Below are positions 12,229 through 24,235 of a DNA stretch of 64,000 nt, piece after piece. Made by a program: the position numbers and the translations under genes. The notes beneath the pieces are model-generated. The model saw nothing but the letters and a program-made list of their open reading frames with translations, had not been told where the DNA came from and did not search any database. How positions within the stretch are numbered: position 1 is the stretch's first letter; every line of letters starts with the position of its first letter. The DNA is from Casuarina equisetifolia (taxonomy: Eukaryota > Streptophyta > Magnoliopsida > Fagales > Casuarinaceae), in the NCBI GenBank assembly GCA_028551475.1, contig CM052360.1:20122682-20186681 (forward strand). The letters run 5' to 3'.

Positions 12229-12447
12229 GTTAGGATTGGTGAGAGAATTCATGAGATACCTATTTGAGGAAAGGAAATGTATGAGAAAATATAATGAGAA
12301 AAGACTACAGGAGACATAGGACATTATGATGTTCCGAACCTCTTAAATTTGTTGTGTTTGGATGTGTGTATTCTTATATTTGTATGTTCGATCTCATTGT
12401 AGTTGATGTGACCTTGTTGAATTCTCTCAACAAATGGTATCAAAGCC
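12229..12447 (+). mobile_element. Orphan LTR with primer-binding site
   Basis: A 204-bp segment begins TGTTAGGATT and ends TTCTCTCAACA (12229-12432), giving TG...CA ends. It is followed after two bases by TGGTATCAAAGCC (12435-12447), the primer-binding-site form usual for plant Ty1/copia elements. The duplicate region in copy B near 54830 does not carry it. No gag, pol or second LTR follows, so this is a deletion relic or part of a TRIM-like element. Confidence 0.65.
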
Positions 12448-12570
12448 ATGTTTGGATCCCAACAAGTAGTATGGGAGACAAGTTTGGTTTCTAACACTTC
12501 TTAACAAGTATTTTCTGTATATTCTGGCCATTGGAACTTATGCTGTCATAGGCCAATTTTTGGATTTGAG

Positions 12571-12612
12571 TTAGGCTTATATCTTATCTTATCTTATCTT
12601 ATCTTATCATAT
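12571..12612 (+). repeat. (TTATC)n microsatellite
   Basis: Tandem TTATC pentamers in the text TATCTTATCTTATCTTATC, decaying to ATATCAT. Nothing comparable is present in the copy B counterpart near 55550. Confidence 0.85.
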
Positions 12613-12982
12613 CATTTTAAGAAGGTATATATTTTAGCTTAGCCTTCATTAACAAAATATATTCAGGTACTGTCCCATTTATCCCCCCCAAAAAAAAGTA
12701 GTGGGACAACTTTAGAATCGTAGTTGCTACAACTTTGTCAAAACTAGAGATCCAGCACCCACCAACATTCCAGGAACTTTAAGGATTACAATTCCTGTGC
12801 TTCAGAAAACTTATTATTGGCATGCAAGTTAGGCTTATTATCAACCCAATTATAGACCTCTATCATAGGATTTTTTACCATATGATCCCTTTTGTTTTCT
12901 AACGACTTTCAAAATGAAATTAAAATATTATTATGAAAAATTTCTATTCAAGTTTTTCTTACCTCCATCCCCCCCCCCCCCT

Positions 12983-13975
12983 CCCTCTCTTTTGCGGTAG
13001 AAACGTAAATTTGCATTAATAGAATTTAATATAGAGAAATAATGAAGTATATTCTAACATTATAAAAATTATGAAATCTATGACAAATTAAAAGTTAGAA
13101 GCCTTCATATCTCATCCAAAATGACAATTTTTTTGAGAGAATTTTATATTTCGAAACAAAAAAAAATTTTCTCATACAATTTTTCTTACCTTTACCAATA
13201 AAATTAGGATGTTAGTTAATTTTCTTTGAAATCATCTTCTATTATACTCAACCCTTATATAGTAAATGTAAGTTAAAAAAAAGATATCTAAAGAAGTTTA
13301 CAAGCTGAATACTTTCTTTTCGTTGTTTTAATCATTTATTATAGTTTTTTATTTCATTTATTAGTGTGATGTCAAATTTCATTATGAGTAAGAATAGTTT
13401 TTCAAATCATCTTTATCCATATATATTCAACAAAGTGATAACTCATATTTTTTATATGAGACCAATAGAAATCATAATAGATGTTTATTCTATTATAGAA
13501 AATTTATCTTAACAAATTAGTCATTTAATGAAATTGTGTTAATTGATACTATTAGTCCAAATTAAATTATACTGGTCCACCTCTTCACCAAATGGTCTAA
13601 GATTCTTGTAAATTGCTTTGTAAGAATACGTAGACCTTAAGAGAACTGAGGTAAGAGTAGGTCGTAGTTTGAAAAGGCCTTTCTAACACCATGTCATAGA
13701 ATCTTTGATATTAAGTTGCATTATTGGAGTTCTTCTGCATTTTATACTATAAATTTATTTACTCCATAATGAAGAGTCTAGAAGAATAATGATTTTTCAA
13801 AACATACATTCTAAAAGAACTTTATTCCAAGATTTGAGCTTTAATAATCCTAATCTCCCTTCCTTCTATGGTAAGTAAATAGTTTTCTTACCTCTGTCAT
13901 TTTGAACCTATAGTAACTTTTGTTATATTGGGATATATCCATTTACTTCTATACTCTAATTTTTATTATTACAAT
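12983..13975 (-). mobile_element. Degenerate LINE fragment, absent from copy B
   Basis: Reverse-complement match to the 3' part of the LINE family at 42223-46822: the tail text near 12995-13020 (GTAAATTTGCATTAATAG) and, further right, remnants of the ORF2 C-terminus. It is more diverged than the other copies, with many stops. In copy B the flanking text near 56085 runs straight through, so the insertion is specific to copy A. A C-run at 12970-12982 marks the left junction. Confidence 0.7.
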
Positions 13976-14149
13976 TAGCCTTCAACCCTTTCAAAAAGTA
14001 ACTTATTATTTTAGTTTAATGATCCTATATGAATCTTTTGTAATAACTCTCATAAAATCCTAAATATCAATTTTTCTTAGGGTTTTCATACATGATTTTA
14101 TGATTGGTAAATAAGAGAAAAACAGTTGAAACTCCGGTCAACAGCAAAA

Positions 14150-15225
14150 TTGTAGAGTTAATGAGTCAATATCCTTAGTTCAAAGTCCCTCGCCCCTATT
14201 ACCTAATAAAACAAAAGGTAGAAAACGACAGACTAAGTTTTAGATTTGAAGGGTTAATAAAGAGTATAAATACTTAAATAATATGTCTCAAAAATTGCAA
14301 GCTACAACATTTACAGGAATGAACTCCTTTTGTTTTTTAAATAACTTTATTTTGGGAGAAAATGGAGTTTGATTCTCTTTTTCAGACAAGCCAATGGGGA
14401 GCCACTTAAGGGTTTTCTTAGTCAGCTAAGATCACTCATTTATGATCAGCTAAGTTCTCCAACTTCTTGGGCTTGACCTCCAAAACTCACAACTCTCCAA
14501 AATCATGCGAGCTTGAGCCAGAAGGTTCACATAAGACCTATGAAAGTTGCAGCACTAAAATATAAGTGCAATGACTTTTGGAAGAATTTCGTGGGTGATT
14601 CTGGAAGATGTTTTAAGCAAAAAACAGCCTAGAGGTATTAGCATATGAAGAGGTATTAGGATAGACCTTTCAATGGTGTCACCTGACTATAGGGCAATTA
14701 GCATAGTCCACTAACCGGACTTTACTTGCATACATATATATCCTGCCCCAAACAGAAGTAAATGAAGTCTAGTAAATGCCCTTTCCAAAGACTTCAAGGC
14801 TTGCAACTTGTTTTCAGAAAAATGGTCCAAACAATCCACATATCTGAAAGGTCAGTTCATTTCGTTATAAGTAAAAATTCACTTGGTTGTGTGATATACA
14901 GATGACTAGTTTAATAAAGAAATAGAAACCAAATATCATGACATTAAAAGAAACTATCACTCTTGTTATATGTTGAAGGCTCAAGTTCACATTTCTTTTT
15001 CCAAAAGACCTAATTAAAAAGAAGGATGTTGTGGACATATGAGATACTTCACAAGTGTCAATCTTTCTAGTGTACAATTACGATCCAATAGTTATATACA
15101 TAGAGAAGCAAATACAGTGGAAGACGTAGTTTGGATAAGACAACGGATAAAAATGTTGTTAAGTGGGATTTTGTGGTGCATTATGATTATTCAAAAAGAC
15201 TGAATGCTATTGTGTCTACGATTTG
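14150..15225. other. Unassigned copy A-specific stretch
   Basis: About 1.1 kb between duplicated blocks with no counterpart at 56225 in copy B. It is either an insertion in A or a deletion in B. I find no domain, LTR or terminal repeat pair. The ORF at 14865-15077 (minus) is not recognisable. Confidence 0.35.
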
Positions 15226-15751
15226 GTTTGAAACGTCAAGACAAAACCAATTGACAGTCGAGGCCAATCGTCTACGTTGGTTTGGCCGGATCGCATGCAT
15301 GACTCATGGTCCGGGAGTGATTTCGGACACCACGCCCATTGGTCATTGGAAAATGGTCAAAAACCCAGCCAAGGTAGCAATATGGCAATCAGAGCCTGCT
15401 ACAACTAAATGCAACAATGCTTTTGTTGACATTTTATCTTATTCTTCAAATGATTGCATCGCACTATATCAATTACCGAAGAAATTGGTACCCTTTTGTT
15501 GCATTTGATTATGTACTTACATTTTACGGCTATCAAGGTCCCCTTTAAACTGATATATATTCTGTTGCTATTGGAAGTCCTCTAAACATTAGAGCTATTA
15601 TGACTGAGTTTTTTTTTTCCCTTTTTTTCTTCTTCTTAGCTAAGTAGAAGGGTATAGAGGTGAAGAGGCATTAAACGTGACACTTCGTTGGTCCTAAATA
15701 ATATTTGTTCCAATTGAGTTAGATGCTTATTGACAAAGAAGGAATTTTCAA

Positions 15752-15976
15752 AAAAAAAATAATTGATATCTCTATTTTTTTAGTAAAAGTAAAAAAAGTA
15801 ATACAAGAGAATACTTTTTTTGGAAGAAAAAAAAAATATTTTTTTGAATAAGATTTGGAAGCTTTTAACTTTCATTTCTTCATAGATATAGTGACTTTTG
15901 TAATATTGAAGTATTACTTTTATGCTTCTGTATTTTAATATTTACTAATATAATTTACTTTTCCACCAAAAAAAGA
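15752..15976 (+). mobile_element. 5'-truncated LINE tail
   Basis: The 3' end text (TTCATAGATATAGTGACTTT, then CCACCAAAAAAAG) matches the LINE family at 42223-46822. It is bounded by AAGAAGGAATTTTCA (from 15736) and AAGAAGGAATTTCA (15977-15990), an approximate target duplication. It sits at the edge of the block shared with 59700. Confidence 0.8.
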
Positions 15977-15979
15977 AAG

Positions 15980-16590
15980 AAGGAATTTCAAGTAAAAAGT
16001 ATTTTCTTTGTTGTGAGAGAGTGAGGACTTGGCTGTCTTGTATTTTAGGGTTTAGAATGTTTGTTATTGTCTCTTTTACTTTTTGTTTAAAGAATTTGGG
16101 CCTAACAGTTCCACCAATGCACGTTCATTTTTTAGCCAAGTTCGGTAACTCATCTTTTTATATAATAATTAACTACATTTTTCATTCTCTTTACTGCATA
16201 CGAGGATTTCCCAATACCTGTGTAGGCTTTCTACACCGATGTTCTTTTAGTCAATTCATTGTTTCATAGGACAATTTCCTCTCTGCACCAGTTTTCGTCA
16301 TTTCATTGCATGGTTAGTGTAACTGGTCATTACAGGAAGCTACAGAACTTGTAGGCCTTCGAAGACCAAAGAGGATGAAAAAGTTTGGGAATTCTTGAGA
16401 TTTGTGGTCTCGTCCAGGGAGCGCCAGCAACACAAATCCTTTGAAAGCGATCTTTGCATCTCCATCGGTAGAGTACACGAATGAAAAAGGCTTTAAAATT
16501 ACCAGTGTCAGACACCTGGCAAAGCTAAAATATAAGGCTGAAATACAAGAATCCTCCGATGTTATGGTGTTCAAACATTCCTGCCAAAAT
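15980..16590. repeat. Segmental duplication block before the gypsy element
   Basis: Matches 59760-60390 (for example GTGAGGACTTGGCTGTCTTG at 16022 and 59789). A more distant copy is at 58084-58320. The block is cut at TTAAG (16590-16594) by the chromovirus; its continuation is at 24711. The 82-codon ORF at 16021-16269 is shared with 59788-60048 but drifts in length and has no recognised domain. Confidence 0.8.
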
Positions 16591-16594
16591 TAAG

Positions 16595-17077
16595 TGTCAT
16601 AGGCAAGAAAGTTAGGATCTTTTGTTATTCATAATTTTGTGTAAGGTGTGAACTATGGGCTCAAGTGGGCTATTTGTTAATGGGTCGAACAGCCTTGTGT
16701 GGAGGCTTTTTGTTTTAGTAATGAAAATATTGTAATTAAACTAAAAACCTTGTAAAAGGGGGGGGGGGGGGGTGGCCGACGCCCAAAGAACCCTAGCTGG
16801 TTGTTTATGAAAAATTGGCCTTCTAGCCGTCGATGCTATGTCCCTTGTCGATGCAGAGGTGTTGTCTCCCTTGGATGTAGGTGTGCCGTGTCCACTTGAT
16901 GCGGTAAGTTGTTTAAACTCTATCTTAGATTCATTTTGTGATTGTGCTGTTGTGTGCTATGTTGTCGTGTAGTGAAGATTGGTAGAAAGAAAAGGAATTC
17001 TAAACACGATAGGAGCCTAGATTGTCCCTTGCAGTTTAAGAACCGGGTTTGTGAGGAGTTAGAATTGGATTGCGACA
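16595..17077 (+). repeat. 5' LTR of chromovirus
   Basis: Starts TGTCATAGGC and ends GGATTGCGACA. It matches 24236-24710 closely apart from small indels and scattered substitutions. It contains a 15-base G run at 16758-16772 that is also present, one base longer, in the 3' LTR. The divergence between LTRs indicates an insertion older than the TRIM at 10088. Confidence 0.9.
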
Positions 17078-17080
17078 AAT

Positions 17081-17094
17081 TGGTATCTAGAGCC
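17081..17094 (+). other. Primer-binding site
   Basis: TGGTATCTAGAGCC lies three bases after the 5' LTR. It matches the initiator-methionine tRNA 3' end apart from one extra T, a form usual in plant Ty3/gypsy elements. Confidence 0.8.
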
Positions 17095-17499
17095 AAGTTT
17101 GAACCAACTATGACAGATCAGATGTGGGTGAGAATCCAAGCCGACATGGATCGTTGTCAAGTTGAAATGGAGTGGCAACAGGAGGAAAGTGAAAGAAAAA
17201 GGGAAGAGGATAACCGGTGACTGCAGGATCAGTTCACTCGGCATCAAGAGGTTACGTCAAAAGAATTAAAAGAGGTTTTGCATGCTTTCCAGCGTTTGCA
17301 CGAGACGTATAATGACAAAAAAAAAAAGGGGAGCTTTGATCCAAAAATGAATAGGTCTACTTTGGAATCTAAAGATAAAAAAATTAAGAAAGAAGAAGAA
17401 GAGGAGGAGTTTGATGAAGAGGAGTCTTATGACCTTAATGATAGGAGACAAGATAGGAATGGCAAAAATAACAGAAGGGCTGACCGAGATAACAATTAA
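17095..17499 (+). pseudogene. Chromovirus gag N-terminal remnant
   Basis: Two open stretches separated by a TGA at 17218-17220 encode a charged, coiled-coil-like segment (MEWQQEESERKREEDNR), then a Lys/Glu-rich stretch ending in a Glu run near 17395-17430. Position after the primer site fits gag. The capsid core and zinc knuckle are absent because the sequence changes to Athila-type DNA near 17500. Confidence 0.6.
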
Positions 17500-17524
17500 T
17501 ACCGAATAATTTCTAGGTTTAATC

Positions 17525-17690
17525 TAGCTTTTATTTTCTTTTAAGAAAAAATCGTTTTTTATTTTATTCTTGAAAAAAAAATCGTTTCTTTTAATTCTTG
17601 AAAAACAAAAAAATCGTTTCTTTTAATTCTTGAAAAAAAAATCGTTTTTCTTAAGTTGTCAAAAAAAAAAGGAAAAAAAATCATTTTTGT
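17525..17690 (+). repeat. Short tandem repeats, ATCGTTT units
   Basis: Four to five imperfect copies of a unit with ATCGTTTCTTTTAATTC followed by TTGAAAAA, about 33-36 bp apart. It lies at the junction between chromovirus and Athila-type sequence and could have promoted the rearrangement. Confidence 0.75.
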
Positions 17691-17777
17691 TTTATTTTTA
17701 TTTTGCTTCATTATTTTTATTTTGAAAAAAAAAAGTTCCTTATTAAGTTGTTATTGTTGAAAGATTAAGAAACAAGA

Positions 17778-18854
17778 ATGGAGAAAAATAATGGTATACA
17801 CAGACTTTTAAAAGACTATGGTGCACCAACATTTTGGAATGCTACATCAAGCATTAAAAGGCCTGAAATTCAGGCAAGTAACTTTGAGATCAAGCCAGCA
17901 CTTATCCAGATGCTTCAAAACTCCATGCAATATAGTGGGCTACCAAATGAGGATCCAAAAGCTCACATTGAAGCATTCCTTGAATTTTGTGACATGATTG
18001 GAGATCATGGAATTATAGAAGATGTTATCAGGTTGAAACTATTTCCATTTTCTCTTAGAGATACAGCTAAAAAGTGGTTCTTTTCACTTCCTGCAGGATT
18101 AATTACTACATGGGATGATTTGGCTCAAAAATTTTTTGGTAAGTTCTTTCCTTTTGCAAGATCTACTAAATTGCGTAACGATATTTTTACTTTTGCGCAG
18201 ATGAATGATGAATTACTATATGAAGCTTGGGAGAGATTCAAGGAACTTTTGAAGATATGTCCAAATCATGGATTACCCACGTGGCTACAAGTACAAACTT
18301 TTTATGATGGGTGTAGTATGAATCTTCGTTGTGTAATTGATACAGCTGCAGGAGGGGACTTACATAGCAAAACACCAGAAGAGGCATTTAATTTTCTAGA
18401 GGAGATAGCATTTGATAACTATCAATGGTCTACTGAGAGATTACCAATGCATCAAGCAAGTGGAGTCCATGAAGTAGATACCCTCGCCAACTTACATGTA
18501 GAATTGGAAGTGTTCCTAAAGAATAAAGAATATGAATTTTGTGGTGGAGCACATGAGAGCACAGAATGTCAACTAGGTAACCCTTATGCTCATTATAATG
18601 ATTATGCTAATTTTGTTGGGATTCCTAGCAGGTCACAAAATGATTATTACTCAAATACGTACAATCTAGGATGGCACAATCATCAAACTTTTTCATGGAG
18701 TAACCCAAGTGAGATGAGACTGCAACCAACATTTTGGCAAACAGAAGAGGTGAAACCTAACTACGAGAACATGATTAGTAAGCTAGCCAGCACCACACAG
18801 AACTTTACAGAGAGGATTGAGGCAAGATTTCAGAATCAAGAAGCGAGTTTTTAG
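17778..18854 (+). CDS. Athila-type retrotransposon gag (element-borne)
   Basis: 358 codons. Residues about 35-150 match the retrotransposon gag domain: HIEAFLEFCDMIG, then RLKLFPFSLRDTAKKWF, then WDDLAQKFFGKFFP and LYEAWERFKELLKICP. This is the typical capsid signature of the Athila/Tat lineage. It ends at a TAG after FQNQEASF; the next frame (18885-19388) continues the same polyprotein. It encodes nucleocapsid/capsid material for an element whose own pol is missing here. It is not a host gene. Confidence 0.85.
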   Translation: MEKNNGIHRLLKDYGAPTFWNATSSIKRPEIQASNFEIKPALIQMLQNSMQYSGLPNEDPKAHIEAFLEFCDMIGDHGIIEDVIRLKLFPFSLRDTAKKWFFSLPAGLITTWDDLAQKFFGKFFPFARSTKLRNDIFTFAQMNDELLYEAWERFKELLKICPNHGLPTWLQVQTFYDGCSMNLRCVIDTAAGGDLHSKTPEEAFNFLEEIAFDNYQWSTERLPMHQASGVHEVDTLANLHVELEVFLKNKEYEFCGGAHESTECQLGNPYAHYNDYANFVGIPSRSQNDYYSNTYNLGWHNHQTFSWSNPSEMRLQPTFWQTEEVKPNYENMISKLASTTQNFTERIEARFQNQEASF

Positions 18855-18884
18855 AGATAAGAAGCTTCAATCCGAAAATTAAAG

Positions 18885-19388
18885 GTGCAGATGAGTCAGC
18901 TCATTAGTATGATCTCAGAGAATCAGGAGGGTCCTTTGCCTAGTGATATAGAGAAAAGTCTTGAAGATACCATAGAGGCAATAACCCCAACATGTGGCAA
19001 GCAAGTAGAAGAAGTTGATGTTGACAAGGAGAGTCTCAAAGATAATGATAAAAATGTCAGCATACAACTTGAGGAGGCACCTAGGAGCAACCTTGTTCCA
19101 GAAAATCCTATGTCCTTTATGCCTCTAACTCCATCTCCCCAAAGATTCCAACAACATGTAAAAGATAAGCAGTTTTTGGAATCCTTTTATATATCTTTAA
19201 AATTGCACATTAACATTTCTTTTGTAGGTGTTCCAGTTCAAATATCTAGTTGTGCAAAATTGTTGAACGAGATACTGGAGAACAAAAGGAAGTTAGAAGT
19301 ATATGAGACAGTTGTGCTTATTGAAGAATGCTCAATAATCAAACGACACAAGCTGTCTCCTAAACTATTGGAGTTTCATCCTCCTTGA
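18885..19388 (+). pseudogene. Athila-type gag C-terminal part
   Basis: Continuation of the gag polyprotein after a stop. It includes the conserved block preceding protease in Athila elements: KQFLESFYISLKLHINISF, then AKLLNEILENKRKL and TVVLIEECSIIKR. It ends at LLEFHPP, where the protease normally begins, so protease, RT and integrase of this lineage have been lost. Confidence 0.8.
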
Positions 19389-22200
19389 GCAACAGGTGGA
19401 GGATAGTTTGGCTGAAAACTATAAAGCAAGCGCTTCTTGGGAGGCAACCCAAGTATTTTGTAAGCAGTTTGGTTAGAAGTTTTGTCACCACCATCTCTTC
19501 AAAGCTTTATGTGGATATGACCTACAATTAAGGGAGTTTTCTCATTCCTAATTCTTCTTTATTATTGCTTTCTTTTGTTTTTGCATTGAGGACAATGCTT
19601 CATTCAAGTTTGGGGGTAGGGAAAGAACCTTTGTACAAAATTTGATTGAAATTTTTTTTATGTCATGATTACATCCCATGTTGTGAATTCTTGATGATTC
19701 TTTGGAAGATATAGATTTTGTTCAAACCTGCAATTGTAGTGTGAGTTAAGTGTGATTCTGATTATGTTGATCCACTTATTGAGCACTAAAAGTCCTTCAT
19801 TTTTGAAATTGTGTGTATTTCTAAAGAATATTCATGTGAAGTATGTGATTTTCTTATATCTTACCTGAATCTTAGAATTTGTTTGATTTTCTCTTGAGGC
19901 GAAATCCTAAGCTGCATTTAATTTAGAAAATGATTTAGGCCATTCTTTGGATCGTTTGAGCCTTTCAAGCCAACCTTATTTATTTATCACCAGTCACCTT
20001 ACTAAGCCTTGGTTCATATCCATTTTTTTTGTTTAACACCCACATATATATACCCTTGAGCCTTTGACAAATTATATTTTTGTCCTACACCCTTGAACAT
20101 ATTGATTTTTAGGATATAAGTCTATTTGAGTGAAGAGAAGTCGAGGGGAAGGATGTTATATGGGAAGGATGTTGATTGCAATGATTATGTAGCATAATAT
20201 GTTGCTTTTGTGAATGCAAAAAAAAAAAAAAAGCAACATCTGTCCAAGAATGGGATTCTCTTATTGCTTATTGTCAAATTCAAGCCACTAAAGGTTCAGA
20301 AATTTACTTTTACATAATAGTTGGATGTCATCAACAAGATAAGATTATAATGGTTACATTTCTAGTCCTACTACTTGCTTTATGATTGCAAGCATGATTG
20401 TGACTTTTGTGAGTGTCAAAATCCAAGTGAAATTAAGTATTTTTGGGAAAAAATAAATGAGAGAAGTGGTGATAGAAAGATCATTTGCGAAAAAAAAAAG
20501 AAAAAAAAAAGAGAAAGCAAAGAAAGGAAGTGACAAAAGCTCAAATTAGATCCTAGAAAGCAATGTGTTCATGGGTGAATTTAGCCTAAATGACTTTCAT
20601 CTTACTCCTAGCCCAACCTTACATTACAAGCTTATAAAAGTCCTATTGATTTTTGGTTAGATGATTGGCTTACATTAGTGGAGAGAGGAATGAAAAGCAA
20701 ACATATGAGGTTTGGTTAAAGATTTTGAGAGGTTGCATATTAATGTGAATTTATTTGGAGTGCATATAGTTGAAAAGATGAGGACTCACACACACACATG
20801 TGGTCAACATAGTTAAGAGTCTATCTTATCTTATGAAACAATTGTGGTGTTTGGATGAAAGCTATATTTTTCTTTGAATTGTTAAGTTGAGCAATTATGG
20901 GAGAATATCATGAAGGGATTTTGTCTAAAACATATATTGTTTATTGCTTTTGCTAGAGGACTAGCAAAATGTTAAGTCTGAGGGTTTTGATAACTCTATT
21001 TTTATAGAATTATTTTACCTATTTTAGGCGATAAATAACTTTAATAATTGTGAGAAAACATTTGAACTCCTCTTTATTTATCTTGTTTATGTAGAACAAG
21101 AAGCCAAGGAGAAAAGAGGTGAACATGGAGAGCCTGATGCTTATTGTGTAGCAAAATCATAATATCAAGATCAAGAAAGTCAAGATGGGCTTGGGCTTTG
21201 AATGATTGTTATTAGATTTTATTGTTATTGGGTTTTCTAAATAATTAGAAAACCTAATCATATTAGGAGTTCAAAGCCTAATTAAATTAGGAGTTCAAAA
21301 CCTAATTAAATTAAGAGTTTAAAACCCAATTGTTTTAGATCTTTAGGACCCAATTCTACTAGGATAAGAGTATGTCTAAACCTAAACCCTATTTAAGAGA
21401 AGAGAAGAGGCAAAAGAAAGGAGAGGAGGAAATTGAGCACAACTCAAAAAAGAGGCTAAGAATTCAAGGTTTTCTTGAAGAGAAGACAAAAAGGGTAACA
21501 GACTTCTTGTTCTTGGATTCAAGATGCCTTCTTTATTTCTTATTACCATTATTCCTCATTATTTCTTTATGTTTTAGTTTATCTTTGTTAGAGCTACGAT
21601 ATAACCTAATTATGATGGTATGAATCTTATGATTATTATGTTTTGCAAGATATTTTATTTATGTGAAGTTACATATTACGGAGTTTAATGCTTTTAGATG
21701 ATTAGCTACCACTTAGATGACTTGATTTGCATGTTAGAGACCAACAGGAAATAGCATGCAGTTACTTCTTGTAATATGTAACCATAGATTAAATATGAAT
21801 AGGCATATACCATATTATTTGTGTGGCTTTCAGTGTAAACTGGGAATGTTCATAGATCATAATACATTTGGTTTGTTTCAATTCACATATAGAGATATAG
21901 TGAATTAATGAACTAAGTAGGTTTGCTATACCTAGACATAGGATAGTAAATAAATTAGGAAGTTCCGCCATCACATAGATATTGTCTTTCTTGCAAGCAT
22001 AAATAATCAATATTAATACCTAGTAATTATGGTGAAATCGGATGCTCTAACATATTTCCTGCATTTAGTTTTCTTAGACTTAGTTAGTTAATCTATCATC
22101 TATCAATTTGGTTTGCTAGATAAATTTTAGGATTAATTCATCATTAGTACTTAATTAGTTTAGTATTCACCAAACTATCATCTATCATCTATCAATTTGG
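19389..22200 (+). mobile_element. Athila-type 3' non-coding region and partial LTR
   Basis: Directly after gag comes GCGCTTCTTGGGAGGCAACC, then GAGGACAATGCTTCATTCAA followed by GTTTGGGGGT. Both are hallmarks of the Athila/Tat region between integrase and the 3' LTR. Gag is therefore joined to the 3' end with pol deleted. A likely LTR start is TGATAACTC near 20988. The repeated CTATCATCTATCAATTTGG at 22093 and 22178 marks the far junction. No 5' LTR is visible. Small ORFs here are not supported. Confidence 0.7.
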
Positions 22201-24223
22201 TTTGCCAGATAAATCTATCATCTATCAGGCGTTTCATCGTGAATTATGGAATAATTGCAGCTCCTTTCATAGCCCTACTTAAGAAAAATAGTTTTCAATG
22301 GAACCTTACAGCAGAAAAGGCCTTTGAGGAGTTAAAAAGAGCTATGGTTTCTGCACCAGTACTAGCCTTACCAAACTTTGATAAGGGGTTTGAGTTGGAA
22401 TGTGATGCATCAAGAAAGGGAATTGGAGCGGTGCTATCTCAGGAAGGACATCCCATAGCCTTTTTCAATCGAGCCTTATCAGGAAAGAATGCACTATTGT
22501 CAACTTATGAGAAAGAATTAATGGTTGTTGTTATGGTAGTGAACAAGTGGCGAAACTATCTATTAGGGTGAAGGTTTATTGTGAAAATAGATCAGAAAAG
22601 CTTGAAATACTTGTGGGAGCAGAAAATTTCAACACTAGCTTAACAAAAATGGTTAATGAAGTTGATGGGTTTGATTTCATCATTGAGTATAAGCCTAGAC
22701 ATGAAAACACAGTGGTAGATGCCCTATCTCGAAAGGAAGACTTTCATGATGAAGGAGAAACATTAGGGGCTTTACAAGCCATTTCTGCCCCTCTTCCCTT
22801 ATGGATAGAACCCATCCAAGAGGAAGTAAAAGAACAACTAAAGATGTAGAAATTAGTTCAACAAATCCAAGCTGGAATGCTTAAGGGACCATGGCAGTAC
22901 AAAAATGGGATTTTGTTCTACAAAGGTAGAATGTATCTGAGTCCTAACTTGGCACTATCAAGACCGCTAGTGGAAGAAATTCATGCAACAGCACATGAAG
23001 GGGTACACAAAACCCTTCAAAGGGTCAAGGCCTCATTCTTTTAGCGTAAGATGAAAAGATTAGTACAAGAAGTAGTGCAAGAATGTATGGTATGTTAGAA
23101 GAACAAGAGTCTGAACACACTTCCTACTGGTCTCATGCAGCCATTATCGGTTCCACAAGAGATTTGGACTGAGTTATCAATAGATTTTATTGATGGTTTG
23201 CCTAGTTCCAAGGGAAAGACTTGTATTTCGGTAGTGGTTGATAGGTTATCCAAAATGGCTCATTTCATACCTCTTAACCATCCTTACACTGCAGTCACAG
23301 TAGCAGAAGCATTTTTCCAAAACATCTATAGATTATATGGTCTCCCAAAAAGAATAGTGTCTGATCGGGATAAAGTTTTTACTAGCCTATTTTGGTAGGA
23401 ATTGTTTAGCCTACAAGGGAAAAGATTGAACTATTCCATAACTTACCATCCACAGTTAGATGGGCGAACTGAGGCAGTGAACTGAGTGTTGGAGATGTAT
23501 TTACGGTGCTTCACTGGTGATCAACCTAAGTATTGGGCGAAATGGTTGCCATGGGCTAAACTATGTTATAATACCAGCATCCACGGATCCTCTGGCAAAA
23601 GCCCTTATGAGGTAGTCTACAGATGTCCACCTCCTTTTCTTTTAGATTATGTTCTAGGGGCAACTTCTATGGAGGTAGCAAATAAGGAGTTAATGACAAG
23701 GGATCACGTAATGAGAATGCTAAGGGAGAAGCTCATTGACTCCCAAAATAGGATCAAGAGAGTTTATGACAAAGGAAGGACAGATAGGGAGTTTCAAGTA
23801 GGGGAGATGGTATTTTTGAGGTTGCAACCTTATCGACAGTTGTCAGTAAGTATGAGACGCCCTAATAAATTAAAGCCATTGTATTATAGCCCTTTTGAGG
23901 TGTTAGATAGAGTGGGAACATTGGCCTATAAGTTGAAACTACCTAGGGATTCTAGAATTCATCCAGTCTTTTATGTTTCAGCCTTGAAGAAGTTTATTGG
24001 CAGCCAAGTTCAAGTCCAAGCAGAATTACCAACGTTTATGGAGGCAAAAGGCATTATACTAGCTCAACCGCAAGCCATTTTGCAAACCATAGTGGCAAAG
24101 GGCGAAAAACAAATACTCATGCTCTGGAAAGGTTCATCCGTTATAGATGCCACTTGGGAGTCCGTTGACCAGTTTTGCCTCAGGTATCCAAACTTCAACC
24201 TTGGGGACAAGGTTTTTCCTTGA
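22200..24223 (+). pseudogene. Chromovirus RT end, RNase H, integrase, chromodomain
   Basis: Broken but continuous pol. At 22197-22570 lies the RT thumb and RNase H start (LECDASRKGIGAVLSQEG). At 22550-22850 RNase H continues in another frame (DFIIEYKPRHENTVVDALSR). At 22980-23110 is the integrase zinc region, interrupted by stops. The integrase core is at 23135-23398 and beyond (ELSIDFIDGLPSSKGKT, YGLPKRIVSDRDKVF). The C-terminal part with a chromodomain-like end is at 23486-24223. In-frame stops occur at 22846, 23041, 23096, 23396 and 23483. The first RT motifs and protease are absent. Confidence 0.88.
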
Positions 24224-24234
24224 GGGGAAGGGAG
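24222..24234 (+). other. Polypurine tract
   Basis: GAGGGGAAGGGAG lies directly before the 3' LTR and overlaps the end of the pol reading frame. It is the expected plus-strand primer of the chromovirus. Confidence 0.8.
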
Positions 24235-24235
24235 T

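Noticed and set aside
15131-15508. 125-codon plus-strand ORF
   Set aside because: The duplicated counterpart at 56228-56600 breaks the frame with stops and indels, and no domain is recognisable. Treated as chance.
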